From assembly GCF_013410405.1 (NCBI RefSeq), contig NZ_JACCFK010000001.1, positions 4,588,001-4,652,000 of the forward strand: a stretch of 64,000 bases of DNA. Direction: 5' to 3'. Both the position numbers and the translations under genes were made by a program. The stretch's first letter is position 1, and every line of letters begins with the position of its first letter. Under the pieces are notes generated by a model that saw only the letters and a program-made list of their open reading frames with translations, searched no databases and was not told the origin of the DNA. This stretch comes from Amycolatopsis endophytica. Lineage in GTDB: Bacteria > Actinomycetota > Actinomycetes > Mycobacteriales > Pseudonocardiaceae. This document shows positions 7,622-20,239 of the stretch, piece after piece.

Positions 7622-10389
7622 TGGCAGGCCTCGCAGTCGGGGTCGTCGATCCGGCACGCTGCCGGTTCCGGGGCGGCGGCGGGAACGGTGGCGGGAACAG
7701 CGGCGGGCACGGCGTTGAGCTTGCCGTCGGTGCCGCGCAGGGTGGACTTCTCGACGCTGGTCGCCGCCTGCGCCCGCAGGTAGTAGGTGGTCTTGAGGCC
7801 CTGGTGCCAGGCGTAGCGGTACAGCTCGTCGAGCTTGCGGCCGCTCGGCGCCGCGAGGTACAGGTTGAGCGACTGGGCCTGGTCGATCCACTTCTGCCGC
7901 CGCGACGCGGCCTGGATCAGCCAGCGGCTGTCGATCTCGAACGCCGTCGCGTACAACCGCTTGACGTCGGCCGGGACGCGGTCGATCGGGGCGAGGCTGC
8001 CGTCGAAGTACTTGAGGTCGGCCACCATGACCTCGTCCCACAGGCCCCGTTCCTTGAGCGCCGCCACCAGGTGCGGGTTGATCACCGTGAAGTCGCCGGA
8101 CATGTTCGACTTGACGTAGAGGTTCTGGAACAGCGGCTCGATCGACTGGCCGACCCCGCAGATGTTGGAGATCGTCGCGGTGGGCGCGATCGCCATCACG
8201 TTGGAGTTGCGCATCCCGCCGCGAACCTCCTCCCGCAGCGTGCTCCAGTCCAAAGTGGCGGAGTAGTCGACCTCCAGTGCGTCACCTTCCCTGGCCTCGG
8301 CGAGCAGCTTGAGGGAGTCGATCGGCAGGATGCCCCGGCTCCACAGCGATCCGTCGAAGGATTCGTAGGCGCCCCGTTCCCGCGCGAGCCGTGCCGATGC
8401 CGCGATCGCGTGGTAGCTCAGGTGCTCCATGCTGCGGTCGGCGAACTCGACCGCCGCCGGCGAGTCGATCGGCAGGCCGAGGGTGAACAACGCGTCCTGG
8501 TGGCCCATCAACCCCAGCCCGACGGGGCGGTGCCGCAGGTTGGACCGGCGCGCCTCGGGGATGGTGTAGAAGTTGATGTCGATCACGTTGTCCAGCATCC
8601 GGACCGCCGTGGTCACGGTGCGCTCCAGCTTCGCCGCGTCCAGCCCGCCGGGCGTGACGTGCCGGGCGAGGTTGACCGAGCCCAGGTTGCAGACCGCGAC
8701 CTCGTCGGCGCTGGTGTTCAGCGTGATCTCGGTGCACAGGTTGGACGAGTGCACCACACCGGCGTGCTGCTGCGGCGAACGCAGGTTGGCCGGGTCCTTG
8801 AAGGTGATCCACGGGTGCCCGGTCTCGAACAGCATGGTCAGCATCCGCCGCCACAGCTCCACGGCCCGCACCCGGCGGAACACCCGGATCTCACCGCGGT
8901 CGGCGGCGGCCTCGTACTCGCGGTAGCGCCGCGCGAAGGCGTTGCCGTACAGGTCGTGCAGGTCCGGCGTCTCGTCCGGGGAGAACAGCGTCCACTGTGC
9001 GTCGGCTTCGACGCGGCGCAGGAACTCGTCGGGCACCCAGTTGGCGGTGTTCATGTCGTGCGTGCGGCGCCGGTCGTCGCCGGTGTTCTTGCGCAGGTCG
9101 AGGAACTCCTCGACGTCGATGTGCCAGGTCTCCAGGTAGGCGCACGCGGCGCCCTTGCGCTTGCCGCCCTGGTTGACCGCGACCGCGGTGTCGTTGGCGA
9201 TCTTGAGGAAGGGCACCACACCCTGGGACTGGCCGTTGGTGCCCTTGATGTGCGCACCCAGGCCACGGACCGGGGTCCAGTCGTTGCCCAGGCCGCCGGA
9301 GTACTTCGCCAGCAGCGCGTTGTTCCTGTAGGACTGGAAGATGGCGTCGAGGTTGTCCTCGACCGTGGTCAGGAAGCACGACGACAACTGCGCGCGGGTG
9401 GTGCCGGAGTTGAACAACGTCGGCGTCGAGGCCATGAAGTCGAAGCTGGACAGCAGGTCGTAAAACTCGATCGCTCGGGCCTCGCGGTCGTCCTCGCGCA
9501 GCGCCAGCCCCATCGCCACGCGCAGGAAGAACGCCTGCGGCAGCTCGAACCGCACACCGCGCTCGTGCAGGAAGTAGCGGTCGTAGAGCGTCTGCAGGCC
9601 GAGGAACCCGAAGTCGAGATCGCGCTCGGGGCGGATCGCGGCCGTGACCCGGTCCAGATCGAAGCGGGCCAGCTCCGGATCCACGAGTTCCAGCTCGATC
9701 GCGTGGGTGAGGTAGTCGCGGAAGTAGCCGGGGTAGTCCAGCTCGTCCTGGCGGGCCTGCCGCGGCTGCCCGGCGAGATGACTCAACGCCTCGCCGCGCA
9801 GCTTGTCCAGCAGCAGTCGCGCGGTCACTGCCGAGTAGTTCGGCTCGCGCTCGACCAGCGTGCGGGCGGCCATGATCAGCGCCGAGGCCAGCTCGTCGGC
9901 GCCGATGCCGTCGTAGATGTTGCGGCGGGTCTCGGCCAGCACCGGCTCCGCCGCCACGTCCGCGATCCCGGCGACCGCGTCCGCCACGACCTGTTCCACC
10001 CGGGCCCATCCGGCCTGCGGACGCTCCGGCCCGGCCGGCGTCTCGCGGGCTTTCGCGTGTTCCTCGCGGTAGAGCACGTACGCGCGGGCGACCGCGTGGT
10101 GCCCGCCGCGCATCAACGCCAGCTCCACGAGGTCCTGGATCTGCTCCAGGTGCACGGTGTCCGCGTTGGCGTGCTTGAGCAGCGACGCCCCGACCTGCTC
10201 GGTCAGCTCCGCGACGAGGTGGCGGATCCGCGACGACGCGGCGGCCTCGTCACCCTCGACGGCGAGGAAGGCTTTGGTCAGCGCGACGGAGATCCGGTTC
10301 GCGTCGAACGGCGATGCCTCGCCGTCCCGGCGGATGACCCGCAGCGCGGCACCGGCGGCCGCCGGTGCGGGGGAGGTTTCCACAGACAT
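7618..10389 (-). CDS. nrdA: Ribonucleoside-diphosphate reductase large subunit
   Basis: Catalytic subunit reducing ribonucleoside diphosphates. The 923-residue protein has one N-terminal ATP-cone (about 17-105, with RDGEASPFD), so activity is expected to be dATP-controlled. The barrel carries the cysteine motifs SSCFL, SNLCTEI and VCNLGS, corresponding to the redox pair and the thiyl-radical Cys. The C-terminal tail has DCEAC, the mobile dithiol used for re-reduction by thioredoxin or glutaredoxin-type donors. ATG at 10389. Forms an operon with nrdB through a four-base overlap. A symmetric element about 140 bases upstream may be regulatory. Confidence 0.97.
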   Translation of the reverse strand: MSVETSPAPAAAGAALRVIRRDGEASPFDANRISVALTKAFLAVEGDEAAASSRIRHLVAELTEQVGASLLKHANADTVHLEQIQDLVELALMRGGHHAVARAYVLYREEHAKARETPAGPERPQAGWARVEQVVADAVAGIADVAAEPVLAETRRNIYDGIGADELASALIMAARTLVEREPNYSAVTARLLLDKLRGEALSHLAGQPRQARQDELDYPGYFRDYLTHAIELELVDPELARFDLDRVTAAIRPERDLDFGFLGLQTLYDRYFLHERGVRFELPQAFFLRVAMGLALREDDREARAIEFYDLLSSFDFMASTPTLFNSGTTRAQLSSCFLTTVEDNLDAIFQSYRNNALLAKYSGGLGNDWTPVRGLGAHIKGTNGQSQGVVPFLKIANDTAVAVNQGGKRKGAACAYLETWHIDVEEFLDLRKNTGDDRRRTHDMNTANWVPDEFLRRVEADAQWTLFSPDETPDLHDLYGNAFARRYREYEAAADRGEIRVFRRVRAVELWRRMLTMLFETGHPWITFKDPANLRSPQQHAGVVHSSNLCTEITLNTSADEVAVCNLGSVNLARHVTPGGLDAAKLERTVTTAVRMLDNVIDINFYTIPEARRSNLRHRPVGLGLMGHQDALFTLGLPIDSPAAVEFADRSMEHLSYHAIAASARLARERGAYESFDGSLWSRGILPIDSLKLLAEAREGDALEVDYSATLDWSTLREEVRGGMRNSNVMAIAPTATISNICGVGQSIEPLFQNLYVKSNMSGDFTVINPHLVAALKERGLWDEVMVADLKYFDGSLAPIDRVPADVKRLYATAFEIDSRWLIQAASRRQKWIDQAQSLNLYLAAPSGRKLDELYRYAWHQGLKTTYYLRAQAATSVEKSTLRGTDGKLNAVPAAVPATVPAAAPEPAACRIDDPDCEACQ

Positions 10390-10524
10390 GCATCACTCCG
10401 TTTTTCGGGCGCGTGGAATCGGCACACCGGCCAGGGCGCCGGCGTGCTGACGTGGGCACGACTCGTACCGGACGGGCCCGCTCCCGCCTCGTTGACGTGG
10501 GGCCCTGCCGGTGATCGAAGACTA

Positions 10525-10560
10525 CATCTTGGGGTGCACTTGTCGAGGAACCCCAAGATG
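10525..10560. promoter_or_regulatory. Long inverted repeat upstream of nrdA, possible NrdR-box pair
   Basis: Perfect 11-bp arms CATCTTGGGGT (10525-10535) and ACCCCAAGATG (10550-10560) with a 14-base gap, 136-171 bases before nrdA. CTACATCTTG is reminiscent of actinobacterial NrdR-box half-sites, and two copies face each other. Typical NrdR boxes are about 31 bp centre to centre while these are about 25 bp, so the call is tentative. A stem-loop in the leader is the alternative. Confidence 0.4.
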
Positions 10561-10615
10561 CGGGCGTGTCTGTGTCGTGTGCTAGCCACCCGGTCGGGCG
10601 CCAGGGGGCAAAAAC

Positions 10616-10633
10616 AATCAAGCGTGCTTGATT
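10616..10633. promoter_or_regulatory. Candidate operator of the AtuA/acyl-CoA carboxylase operon
   Basis: AATCAAGC-GT-GCTTGATT is a perfect 8-bp palindrome with a 2-base centre, 56 bases upstream of the first gene of the operon. The operon ends with its own TetR gene (19021-19635), the obvious candidate ligand. It resembles the CAAG..CTTG layout of actinobacterial acyl-CoA-responsive TetR sites such as KstR2, but the inner spacing differs (4 instead of 2). Confidence 0.55.
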
Positions 10634-10688
10634 TTTCTGGGCGGTGGTGCCACGCTCGGCGCGGAGCGTGCGCGAGGAGGCGGATGGC

Positions 10689-11471
10689 GTGGCGGATCCG
10701 GGAGAAGTCCTGAAAGACCTGGCCGACGAGAGCCGGGAGCTGGACGACCTGGCGACCGAGGCCGAGTGGTCGACCCCGACCCCGGCGAAGGGCTGGGCGA
10801 TCGCGCACCAGATCGCGCACCTGGCGTGGACGGACGCCCGTGCGCTGATCGCCGTGCGCAGTCCCGAGGAGTTTCCGGCGGAGGTGCAGCGCGCGCTGGC
10901 CGCGGGTGACGGCTTCGTCGACCGGGGCGCCCGCGAGCTGGCGGCCAAGCCGCGCGAGGAGGTGCTGGCGCAGTGGCGTTCCGGGCGTGCGGAGCTGGCT
11001 TCGGCGCTGGCGCGGGTGCCGCCGGGGCAGAAGATCCCGTGGTTCGGCCCGCCGATGAGCGCGACGTCGATGGCGACCGCCCGGCTGATGGAGACCTGGG
11101 CGCACGCGCAAGACGTCTACGACGCCCTTGGGCTGCGCCGCGAACCGACCCGGCGGCTCCGGCAGATCGCGCGGTTCGGGGTGCGGACGCGGGACTTCGC
11201 GTTCTCCGTGCACGGACTCGCCGTCCCCCCGGACGAGTTCCGCGTCGAGCTGTCCGGAGTGGATGGGACACAGTGGACGTTCGGCCCCGAGGAGGCCGCG
11301 CAGCGCGTCACCGGTTCGGCGCTCGGATTCTGCCTGGTCGTCACGCAGCGACGGCATCCGGCCGACACCGACGTCATCGCGGTGGGGCCGGACGCCGAGA
11401 AATGGCTGGAGATCGCACAGGCCTTCGCCGGACCACCCGGCTCGGGACGGAAGGCGGGGCAGTTCGCATGA
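10689..11471 (+). CDS. TIGR03084-type DinB/mycothiol-dependent metal-binding protein
   Basis: Member of the DinB/maleylpyruvate-isomerase superfamily, predicted metal-binding and possibly mycothiol-using; its reaction is not known. The 260-residue protein has the helix-bundle histidines in AHQIAHLAW and ETWAHAQDVYDAL, plus an SCP2-like C-terminal half ending in GPDAEKWLEIAQAFAG. GTG 10689 is preferred because GAGGAGG lies just upstream; the open frame extends to 10644. First gene of a seven-gene unit whose stop overlaps the next ATG (ATGA). Family members are commonly neighbours of AtuA and acyl-CoA carboxylase genes. Confidence 0.85.
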   Translation: MADPGEVLKDLADESRELDDLATEAEWSTPTPAKGWAIAHQIAHLAWTDARALIAVRSPEEFPAEVQRALAAGDGFVDRGARELAAKPREEVLAQWRSGRAELASALARVPPGQKIPWFGPPMSATSMATARLMETWAHAQDVYDALGLRREPTRRLRQIARFGVRTRDFAFSVHGLAVPPDEFRVELSGVDGTQWTFGPEEAAQRVTGSALGFCLVVTQRRHPADTDVIAVGPDAEKWLEIAQAFAGPPGSGRKAGQFA

Positions 11472-13162
11472 GTGACGTGCTGCGCGTCGGCAACGCGTCC
11501 GGATTCTACGGTGACCGGTTCACCGCGGTGCGCGAAATGCTCACCGACGGTCCGCTGGACGTCCTGACCGGCGATTATCTCGCCGAGCTGACCATGCTGA
11601 TCCTCGGGCGCGACCGGCTCAAGGACCCCGCACGCGGGTACGCCAAGACCTTCCTGCGCCAGCTGGAGCAGAACCTCACGCTCGCGAAGGACAAGGGCGT
11701 CAAGATCGTCACCAACGCGGGCGGTCTCAACCCGGCCGGCCTGGCCGAGGCGATCCGGGAGCTCGCGGAACGTCTCGGCCTCGACATCGCGGTGGCGCAC
11801 GTCGAGGGTGACGACCTGCTGTCCAGGGTGGACGAACTGGGGCTCGGGAAACCGTTGACCGCCAACGCCTACCTCGGTGGCTGGGGCATCGCCGCGTGCC
11901 TGGAACGCGGCGCCGACGTGGTCGTCACCGGGCGCGTCACCGACGCCTCGCTGGTCGTCGGCCCGGCCGCCGCGCACTTCGGCTGGGCCCGCGACGACTA
12001 CGACGCCCTCGCCGGTGCGGTCGCGGCAGGGCACGTCATCGAATGCGGCGCCCAGGCCACCGGCGGCAACTACGCGTTCTTCACCGAGCAGAAGACCGGC
12101 ACGCCCGGCTTCCCGATCGCGGAGATCTCCGCCGACGGCTCCAGTGTCATCACCAAGCACCCGGGCACCGGGGGAGCCGTGACCACCGGCACCGTCACCG
12201 CCCAGCTGCTGTACGAGATCGCGAGCCCGCGCTACGCGGGGCCGGATGTCACGGCCCGGTTCGACACGATGACCCTCACCGAGGACGGCCCGGACCGGGT
12301 GCGGATCTCCGGCACCCGCGGCGAGCCGCCACCGCCGACGCTCAAGGTCTGCCTCAACACCCTCGGCGGCTTCCGCAACGAGACGACGTTCGTCCTCACC
12401 GGACTGGACATCGACGCCAAAGCGGCACTCGTGCGCGAGCAGCTTCAGGACGCGCTCCGCGATCGTGCGCCCGCCGAGATCCGCTGGACGCTGGCACGCA
12501 CCGACCACGACGACGCCGACACCGAACAGCGGGCCAGCGCGCTGCTGCACTGCGCGGTCAAGGACGCCGACCCCAAGATCGCCGGACGCGCGTTCAGCGG
12601 CGCGGCGATCGAGCTGGCTCTGGCCTCCTACCCCGGCTTTCACGTCACCGCGCCGCCGTCGGACGCCTCACCCTACGGCGTCTACACCGCGGCCTTCGTG
12701 GACGCCGGAGAGGTGCCGCACGTGGCGGTCCTGCCCGACGGTTCCCGTGTGGACATCGCGCCGGCCACTGACACTCTTGAACTCTCCGAAGTGGACGAAT
12801 CCGAGCTACCGGAGCCGTTGCCGGACGGGCCTTCCCGCCACGTGCCGCTGGGGAAACTCATGGGCGCGCGCAGCGGCGACAAAGGTGGTGACGCCAACCT
12901 CGGGGTGTGGGTGCGCTCGGACGAGGCGTGGCGCTGGCTCGCGCACCACCTGACCGTCGGGGAGTTCCAGCGGCTGCTGCCGGAAACCGCGGATCTCGCC
13001 GTTCGCCGGTACGCGTTGCCCAATCTGCGTGCGGTCAACTTCGTCGTCGAGGGGCTGCTCGGCCAGGGCGTCGCGTCGCAGGCCCGGTTCGACCCGCAGG
13101 CCAAGGCGTTCGGCGAGTGGCTGCGCTCCCGCCACGCCGACATCCCGGAGGTGCTGCTGTGA
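11468..13162 (+). CDS. AtuA-like acyclic terpene utilisation family protein (DUF1446)
   Basis: Homologue of AtuA, encoded with the geranyl-CoA carboxylase genes in Pseudomonas acyclic terpene degradation; biochemical role unresolved. The 564-residue protein has the DUF1446 domain (about 1-440, with NASGFYGDR, TGDYLAELTM and CGAQATGGNY) and a C-terminal ferredoxin-like domain (about 465-564, starting LGKLMGARSGDKGGD). Starts at ATG 11468 overlapping the previous stop, and its own stop overlaps the GTG of the following acyl-CoA dehydrogenase gene. Supports a role in a branched or isoprenoid acyl-CoA pathway. Confidence 0.9.
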   Translation: MSDVLRVGNASGFYGDRFTAVREMLTDGPLDVLTGDYLAELTMLILGRDRLKDPARGYAKTFLRQLEQNLTLAKDKGVKIVTNAGGLNPAGLAEAIRELAERLGLDIAVAHVEGDDLLSRVDELGLGKPLTANAYLGGWGIAACLERGADVVVTGRVTDASLVVGPAAAHFGWARDDYDALAGAVAAGHVIECGAQATGGNYAFFTEQKTGTPGFPIAEISADGSSVITKHPGTGGAVTTGTVTAQLLYEIASPRYAGPDVTARFDTMTLTEDGPDRVRISGTRGEPPPPTLKVCLNTLGGFRNETTFVLTGLDIDAKAALVREQLQDALRDRAPAEIRWTLARTDHDDADTEQRASALLHCAVKDADPKIAGRAFSGAAIELALASYPGFHVTAPPSDASPYGVYTAAFVDAGEVPHVAVLPDGSRVDIAPATDTLELSEVDESELPEPLPDGPSRHVPLGKLMGARSGDKGGDANLGVWVRSDEAWRWLAHHLTVGEFQRLLPETADLAVRRYALPNLRAVNFVVEGLLGQGVASQARFDPQAKAFGEWLRSRHADIPEVLL

Positions 13163-14307
13163 CCGACCCGTTCGCCACGCCGGAACGGACCGCGCTGCGC
13201 AAGACCGTGCGCCGGTTCGTCGAGGCCGAGGTGCTGCCGCACCTGGACGATTGGGAACGCGCGGGCGAGCTGCCGCGCGATCTGCACCGCAAGGCCGGGG
13301 AGATCGGCCTGCTCGGCGTGTCGTTCCCGGAAAGCGCGGGCGGCGGGGGCGGTGATTTCCTGGACGCGATGACCGTCACCGAGGAGATCCTGTACGCGGG
13401 CGGATCGGGTGGCCTGATCGCGTCGCTGTTCACCAACGGCATCGCCCTGCCGCACATCGTCACCGCGGGCGACCCGGAGCAGATCGAGCGCTGGGCGCGG
13501 CCGACGATCGAGGGCAGGATGATCGGGTCGCTCGCGATCACCGAGCCCGACGGCGGTTCCGACGTCGCCGGCATCCGCACCACCGCCCGGCGCGAAGGAG
13601 ACCAGTACGTCGTCAGCGGCGCCAAGACCTACATCACCTCCGGCACCCGCGCGGACTTCGTGACCACCGCCGTGCGCACCGGCGGACCGGGCGCGCACGG
13701 CGTGTCGCTGCTGGTGATCGAAAAGGACACTCCAGGGTTCACGGTCAGTCGCAAACTGGACAAGATGGGGTGGCACTGCTCCGACACCGCGGAACTGTCC
13801 TTCTCCGACGCCCGCGTCCCGGCGGCGAACCTGGTGGGGGAGGAGGACAGCGGGTTCGTCCAGATCGCCACGCACTTCGTCACCGAACGGCTCTCCCTCG
13901 CGGTGCAGGGTTATGCGACCGCGCAGCGTGCGCTGGACCTGACTCTGGACTGGTGCCGACTGCGGGAGACCTTCGGGCGTCCGCTGATCTCGCGCCAGCT
14001 GGTGCAGCACAAGCTGGTCGAGATGACCCGGCGGGTGGACCTCGCCCGGGTCTACACGCGGCAGGTCGCCCAGCGGTTCGTGGCGGGCGAAGAGGTCATC
14101 GCGGAGGCGTGCTTCGCGAAGAACACCGCGGTCGAGACGGCCGAGTGGGTGGTCAACGAGGCGGTCCAGCTGCACGGGGGCCTGGGCTACCTGCGTGAGT
14201 CCGAAGTGGAACGGCACTACCGCGATGTCCGGATCCTCGGCATCGGTGGCGGGACCAACGAGATCCTGGCGGGTCTCGCGGCGAAACGATTGGGGTACAC
14301 GGCTTGA
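13159..14307 (+). CDS. Acyl-CoA dehydrogenase
   Basis: FAD-dependent alpha,beta-dehydrogenation of an acyl-CoA thioester. The 382-residue protein shows the flavin/substrate motif [12 protein letters not shown], the helical-domain [12 protein letters not shown] segment, LHGGLGYL and the C-terminal IGGGTNEI, whose Glu is the catalytic base position of short-chain enzymes. GTG 13159 overlaps the AtuA-like stop by four bases and the stop overlaps the next start. In this operon it probably makes the enoyl-CoA substrate of the adjacent carboxylase. Confidence 0.93.
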   Translation: MTDPFATPERTALRKTVRRFVEAEVLPHLDDWERAGELPRDLHRKAGEIGLLGVSFPESAGGGGGDFLDAMTVTEEILYAGGSGGLIASLFTNGIALPHIVTAGDPEQIERWARPTIEGRMIGSLAITEPDGGSDVAGIRTTARREGDQYVVSGAKTYITSGTRADFVTTAVRTGGPGAHGVSLLVIEKDTPGFTVSRKLDKMGWHCSDTAELSFSDARVPAANLVGEEDSGFVQIATHFVTERLSLAVQGYATAQRALDLTLDWCRLRETFGRPLISRQLVQHKLVEMTRRVDLARVYTRQVAQRFVAGEEVIAEACFAKNTAVETAEWVVNEAVQLHGGLGYLRESEVERHYRDVRILGIGGGTNEILAGLAAKRLGYTA

Positions 14308-15898
14308 GCGTGATCCGGTCCGTGGTGGACACCGCGAGCGCGGAGTTCGGGGCCAACCGGGAGGCGATGGAGGCCAAGCTCGCCGAGCTGGCGGCCGAAC
14401 ACGCGAAGGCGGTCGCGGGCGGCGGGGAAAAGTACGTGGCCCGCCACCGCAAGCGCGGCAAGCTGCTCGCACGGGAACGCATCGAGCTGCTCATCGACGA
14501 GGACTCCCCGTTCCTGGAGCTCTCGCCGCTGGCCGCGTGGGGCACCGACTACCAGGTCGGCGGCAGCGTCGTCGTCGGCATCGGCGTGGTCGAGGGGGTC
14601 GAATGCCTGATCGTGGCCAACGACCCGACCGTGAAGGGCGGGGCCAGCAACCCCTCGACGTTGAAGAAGAGCCTGCGGGCGGCGGAGATCGCGGCGGAGA
14701 ACCGGCTGCCGACCATCAACCTGGTCGAGTCCGGCGGCGCCGATCTGCCCACGCAGAAGGAGATCTTCATCCCGGGCGGGCGCACGTTCCGCAACCTGAC
14801 GACCTCCTCGGCCGAGCGGATCCCGACGATCGCGCTGGTGTTCGGCAACTCCACCGCCGGTGGCGCCTACCTGCCCGGCATGTCCGACTACGTCGTGATG
14901 GTCAAGGAACGCGCGAAGGTGTTCCTCGGCGGCCCGCCACTGGTCAAGATGGCCACCGGTGAGGAGTCCGACGACGAGTCGCTGGGCGGTGCCGAGATGC
15001 ACGCGCGCACCTCCGGGCTGGCCGACTACCTCGCGCACGACGAGCAGGACGCGATCCGCATCGGTCGCGGCATCGTCAAACGGCTGAACTGGCACAAGCA
15101 GGGCCCGTCGCCGAAGCCGGACTACGCCGACCCGGTGCTCGACGCCGACGAGCTGCTCGGCATCGTGCCCGCCGACCTCAAGGTCCCGTTCGATCCGCGC
15201 GAGGTGATCGCCCGCATCGTCGACGGCTCCGACTTCGACGAGTTCAAACCGCTCTACGGCACCAGCCTGGTCACCGGGTGGGCGGACCTGCACGGCTACC
15301 CGGTCGGGATCCTGGCCAACGCGCAGGGTGTGCTGTTCAGCGAGGAGTCGCAGAAGGCGACCCAGTTCATCCAGTTGGCCAACCAGTCGGACACCCCGCT
15401 GCTGTTCCTGCACAACACCACCGGCTACATGGTCGGCAAGGAGTACGAGCAGGGCGGCATCATCAAGCACGGCGCGATGATGATCAACGCGGTGTCCAAC
15501 TCGAAGGTCCCGCACCTGTCCGTCCTGATCGGAGCGTCCTACGGCGCCGGGCACTACGGTATGTGCGGCCGCGCCTACGGGCCGCGGTTCCTGTTCGCCT
15601 GGCCCAGCGCCAAGTCCGCGGTGATGGGACCGGCGCAGCTGGCCGGGGTGCTGTCCATCGTGGCCCGTCAGGCGGCCGCCGGACGTGGCCAGCCCTACGA
15701 CGAGGACGGTGACGCGGCGATGCGGGCGATGGTCGAGCAGCAGATCGAAGCCGAGTCGCTGCCGATGTTCCTGTCCGGCATGCTCTACGACGACGGCATC
15801 ATCGACCCGCGTGACACCCGCACCGTCCTCGGGCTGTGCCTGTCCGCCATCCACAATGGACCGATCAGGGGCGCCGATGGCTTCGGCGTCTTCCGGAT

Positions 15899-15902
<4 letters not shown>
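14304..15902 (+). CDS. Acyl-CoA carboxylase carboxyltransferase (beta) subunit
   Basis: Transfers CO2 from carboxybiotin to an acyl-CoA. The 532-residue protein has paired crotonase-like halves, with [21 protein letters not shown] and [18 protein letters not shown] in the N half and [25 protein letters not shown] and [12 protein letters not shown] in the C half. The sequence style is of the 3-methylcrotonyl-CoA/geranyl-CoA carboxylase beta type. The start is TTG 14304 overlapping the upstream stop; GTG 14310 is an alternative. Works with the biotinylated subunit encoded next. Confidence 0.93.
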
Positions 15903-17850
<1,948 letters not shown>

Positions 17851-17854
<4 letters not shown>

Positions 17855-19008
17855 ATTTTGTGGAATCCGAAGAGCGGATCGCGCTGCGCACGGCCGTCGG
17901 CGACCTGGCCCGGGCGTACGGGCACGAGTACTACACCAAGGTGGCGCGCAGCGGCGGGCACACCAGCGACCTGTGGAACGAGGCCGGACGGCTCGGCTAC
18001 CTGGGTGTCGCGGTGCCCGAGGAATACGGCGGTGGCGGTGCCGGAATCGGCGACCTGGCCGCGGTGTGCGAAGAGTTCTGCGCGGCGGGCACGCCGATGC
18101 TGCTGATGGTGGTGTCCCCGGCGATCTGTGCCACCGTCATCGCCCGCTACGGCACCGACGAGCAGAAGAACTCGTGGCTGCCCCGGTTCGCGACCGGTGA
18201 GGTGCGGATGTCCTTCGCCATCACCGAACCGGATGCCGGGTCCAATTCGCACCGTCTCAAGACGACGGCCAAACGGGACGGTGACGACTGGATCCTCAAC
18301 GGGCGCAAGGTCTTCATCTCCGGCGTGGACGAGGCCGACGCGGTCCTCGTGGTCGGCCGCACCGAGGACTCCAGGACCGGCAAGCTCAAGCCCGCGTTGT
18401 TCATCGTGCCGACCGGCACGCCCGGGTTCGAGTACCGGCAGATCGAGATGGACCTGGTTTCGGCCGACAAGCAGTTTGGCCTGTTCCTCGACGACGTCCG
18501 GCTCCCGGCGGAGGCGCTGGTCGGATCCGAGGACGCGGCGCTCGCGCAGCTGTTCGCGGGCCTGAACCCGGAACGCATCATGGGCGCGTCGTTCTCGCTC
18601 GGCATCGCCCGGTACGCGCTGGACAAGGGCGTGGCCTACGCGAAGGAACGCAGCGTGTGGGGTGCGCCGATCGGTTCACACCAGGGCCTCGCGCACCCGC
18701 TGGCGCAGATCAAGATCGAGCTGGAGCTGGCCAAGTTGATGACGCAGAAGGCCGCGGCGCTCTACGACTCGGGCGACGACTTCGGGGCGGGCGAGGCCGC
18801 GAACATGGCCAAGTACGCTGGGGCCGAGGTCGCGATCAAGGCGGTCGACCAGGCCATCCAGACCCACGGCGGCAACGGGATGGCGTCGGAGTACGGCCTG
18901 GGCACCCTGCTCGGGGCCGTCCGCGTGGGCCGCATCGCCCCGGTCAGCCGCGAGATGGTCCTCAACTTCGTCGCCCAGCACTCCCTGGGCCTGCCCAAGT
19001 CGTACTAG
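17851..19008 (+). CDS. Acyl-CoA dehydrogenase
   Basis: Second flavin-dependent acyl-CoA dehydrogenase of the operon, 385 residues. Visible landmarks: VPEEYGGGGAGIGDL, FAITEPDAGSNSHRLKTTAK, WILNGRKVFISG and THGGNGMASEYGLGTLL. The C-terminal GGTxEI motif is replaced by VGRIAPVSREM, so the usual short-chain base position is not obvious. ATG 17851 overlaps the carboxylase stop and is preceded by AAGGAG. Having two dehydrogenases with one carboxylase suggests either two substrate steps or two substrates. Confidence 0.93.
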
Positions 19009-19020
19009 GAGGACACGGAC

Positions 19021-19635
19021 GTGCCGGAGCCCCGCCAGGAGCGCAGCCGGACCACCCGCCGCAAGCTCATCGAGGCAGCCGTGGACTGCATGGGCGAGGT
19101 CGGGTGGGCCGGGACCACGGTCGCGTTGATCGCGCAGCGGGCCGGGGTCTCGCGCGGGGCGGCGCAGCACCACTTCGCGACGCGGGAGGACCTGGTCACG
19201 GCCGCGGTCGAGTACGTCGGCGAGGTGCAGATCGAGGAGATGCGGCGGGGCGCGGAGGGGCTGCCCGCCGGGCGGTCACGCATCGAACCGGTCGTCGACC
19301 TGCTGCTCAACCTCTACACCGGTCCCATGTTCCGCGCCGCGCTGCACCTGTGGGTGGCGGCGTCCAGTGACGAATCGTTGCGCACCGTGCTGGTCCCGCT
19401 GCAGGCGAAGGTCGGCCGGGAGGCGCACCGGCTCGCGGTGGACCTGCTCGGCGTGGACGAGGCGCGGCCGGGGGTGCGGGAACTGGTCCAGTCGACCCTC
19501 GACCTGGCCCGTGGTCTGGGCCTGGCGAACCTCCTCGCCGACGACACCCGCCGACGACAACGGATCATCCGCCACTGGGCCCGGGTCCTCGGCCCCGCCC
19601 TCCCCGAGCCGGAGGTCACCTCAGTGGGTCAGTAA
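19021..19635 (+). CDS. TetR family regulator of the AtuA/carboxylase operon
   Basis: DNA-binding repressor of 204 residues. The N-terminal helix-turn-helix is seen in GWAGTTVALIAQRAGVSRGA followed by AAQHHFATREDL, and a variable ligand domain follows. AGGAGG lies before GTG 19021, 12 bases after the preceding stop, so it is the last gene of the operon. Autoregulation through the palindrome at 10616-10633 is the simplest model; the ligand would be a pathway acyl-CoA. Confidence 0.9.
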   Translation: MPEPRQERSRTTRRKLIEAAVDCMGEVGWAGTTVALIAQRAGVSRGAAQHHFATREDLVTAAVEYVGEVQIEEMRRGAEGLPAGRSRIEPVVDLLLNLYTGPMFRAALHLWVAASSDESLRTVLVPLQAKVGREAHRLAVDLLGVDEARPGVRELVQSTLDLARGLGLANLLADDTRRRQRIIRHWARVLGPALPEPEVTSVGQ

Positions 19636-19655
19636 CGGCGTGTCGCGTCTCACAT

Positions 19656-19669
19656 CGTTAACACTAACG
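19656..19669. promoter_or_regulatory. Palindrome CGTTA-ACAC-TAACG
   Basis: A 5-bp inverted repeat with a 4-base gap, 57-70 bases upstream of the small ORF at 19726. Additional TAACG/GTAACG words occur nearby (about 19632 and 19702), so the segment could be a binding site for a regulator recognising GTTA half-sites, or an AT-rich promoter element. No ligand can be assigned. Confidence 0.3.
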
Positions 19670-19725
19670 GAGCAGTGTGCGATAACAGTGGCAACTACAC
19701 GTAACGACGCGAGGGGGAAGTCCCG

Positions 19726-19986
19726 GTGTCCGGTACAGGTGAAGAGTTGTCCCATCGGGCGAGGGCGATGCTGCGGGCGGTGGCTGCGGGCCGCGCCGTG
19801 ATGTCGTCCAGCTGCGAGCCGGACCTTTTCATCGACGGCGTCCCGTGCTGCGACCAGATGGCCGCGCACGCCCTCGCCCACGGCGGCTACATCCAGCCCG
19901 CCTCCGAGGAGGCGGGCCGCGTGCCCGCCGTGCTGACCTCCGCCGGACGGGCCGTGCTCGCTCCGGCCGTGGGCCACGTGGCCTGA
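19726..19986 (+). CDS. Small hypothetical protein
   Basis: An 86-residue soluble protein without a recognised domain. It begins with a helical segment (EELSHRARAMLRAVAAGRAV) and contains a SSCEPDLFIDGVPCCDQ stretch with three cysteines. GAGGGGGA precedes GTG 19726, and the upstream 90 bases are AT-richer than the neighbourhood, consistent with a promoter. Probably real; function unknown. Confidence 0.55.
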   Translation: MSGTGEELSHRARAMLRAVAAGRAVMSSSCEPDLFIDGVPCCDQMAAHALAHGGYIQPASEEAGRVPAVLTSAGRAVLAPAVGHVA

Positions 19987-20239
19987 ACCCCGGGTGGCCC
20001 TGCGGCCAGCAGGTTCACCACGGCGGAGGCCCGGTAGCCGCTGTCACGGACGGCGGCCGGACGGCGACTGTTCGGTACTGCTGAACACGTGAGCTGGCCA
20101 GGGGTGGGAGTTGGTGTCGTACACCAACGACAGCACTGTGCTCTGTCCGAAGGCGCAAGGCTTCTCTTCGGTCGGCGCACCGATCGCAGCCCGGTTGTTC
20201 TTCAAGCGTTCGAAGCAGGCCGGCCTCGGTCTGCCCGGC

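Noticed and set aside
10616..10633. KstR2-type cholesterol regulon site
   Set aside because: CAAG/CTTG arms match, but the inner spacing is 4 instead of 2 and no cholesterol ring-degradation genes are nearby.
7804..10713. Long plus-strand reading frames opposite nrdA
   Set aside because: They have no recognisable domains, mirror the codon structure of nrdA on the other strand, and are typical GC-rich shadow frames.
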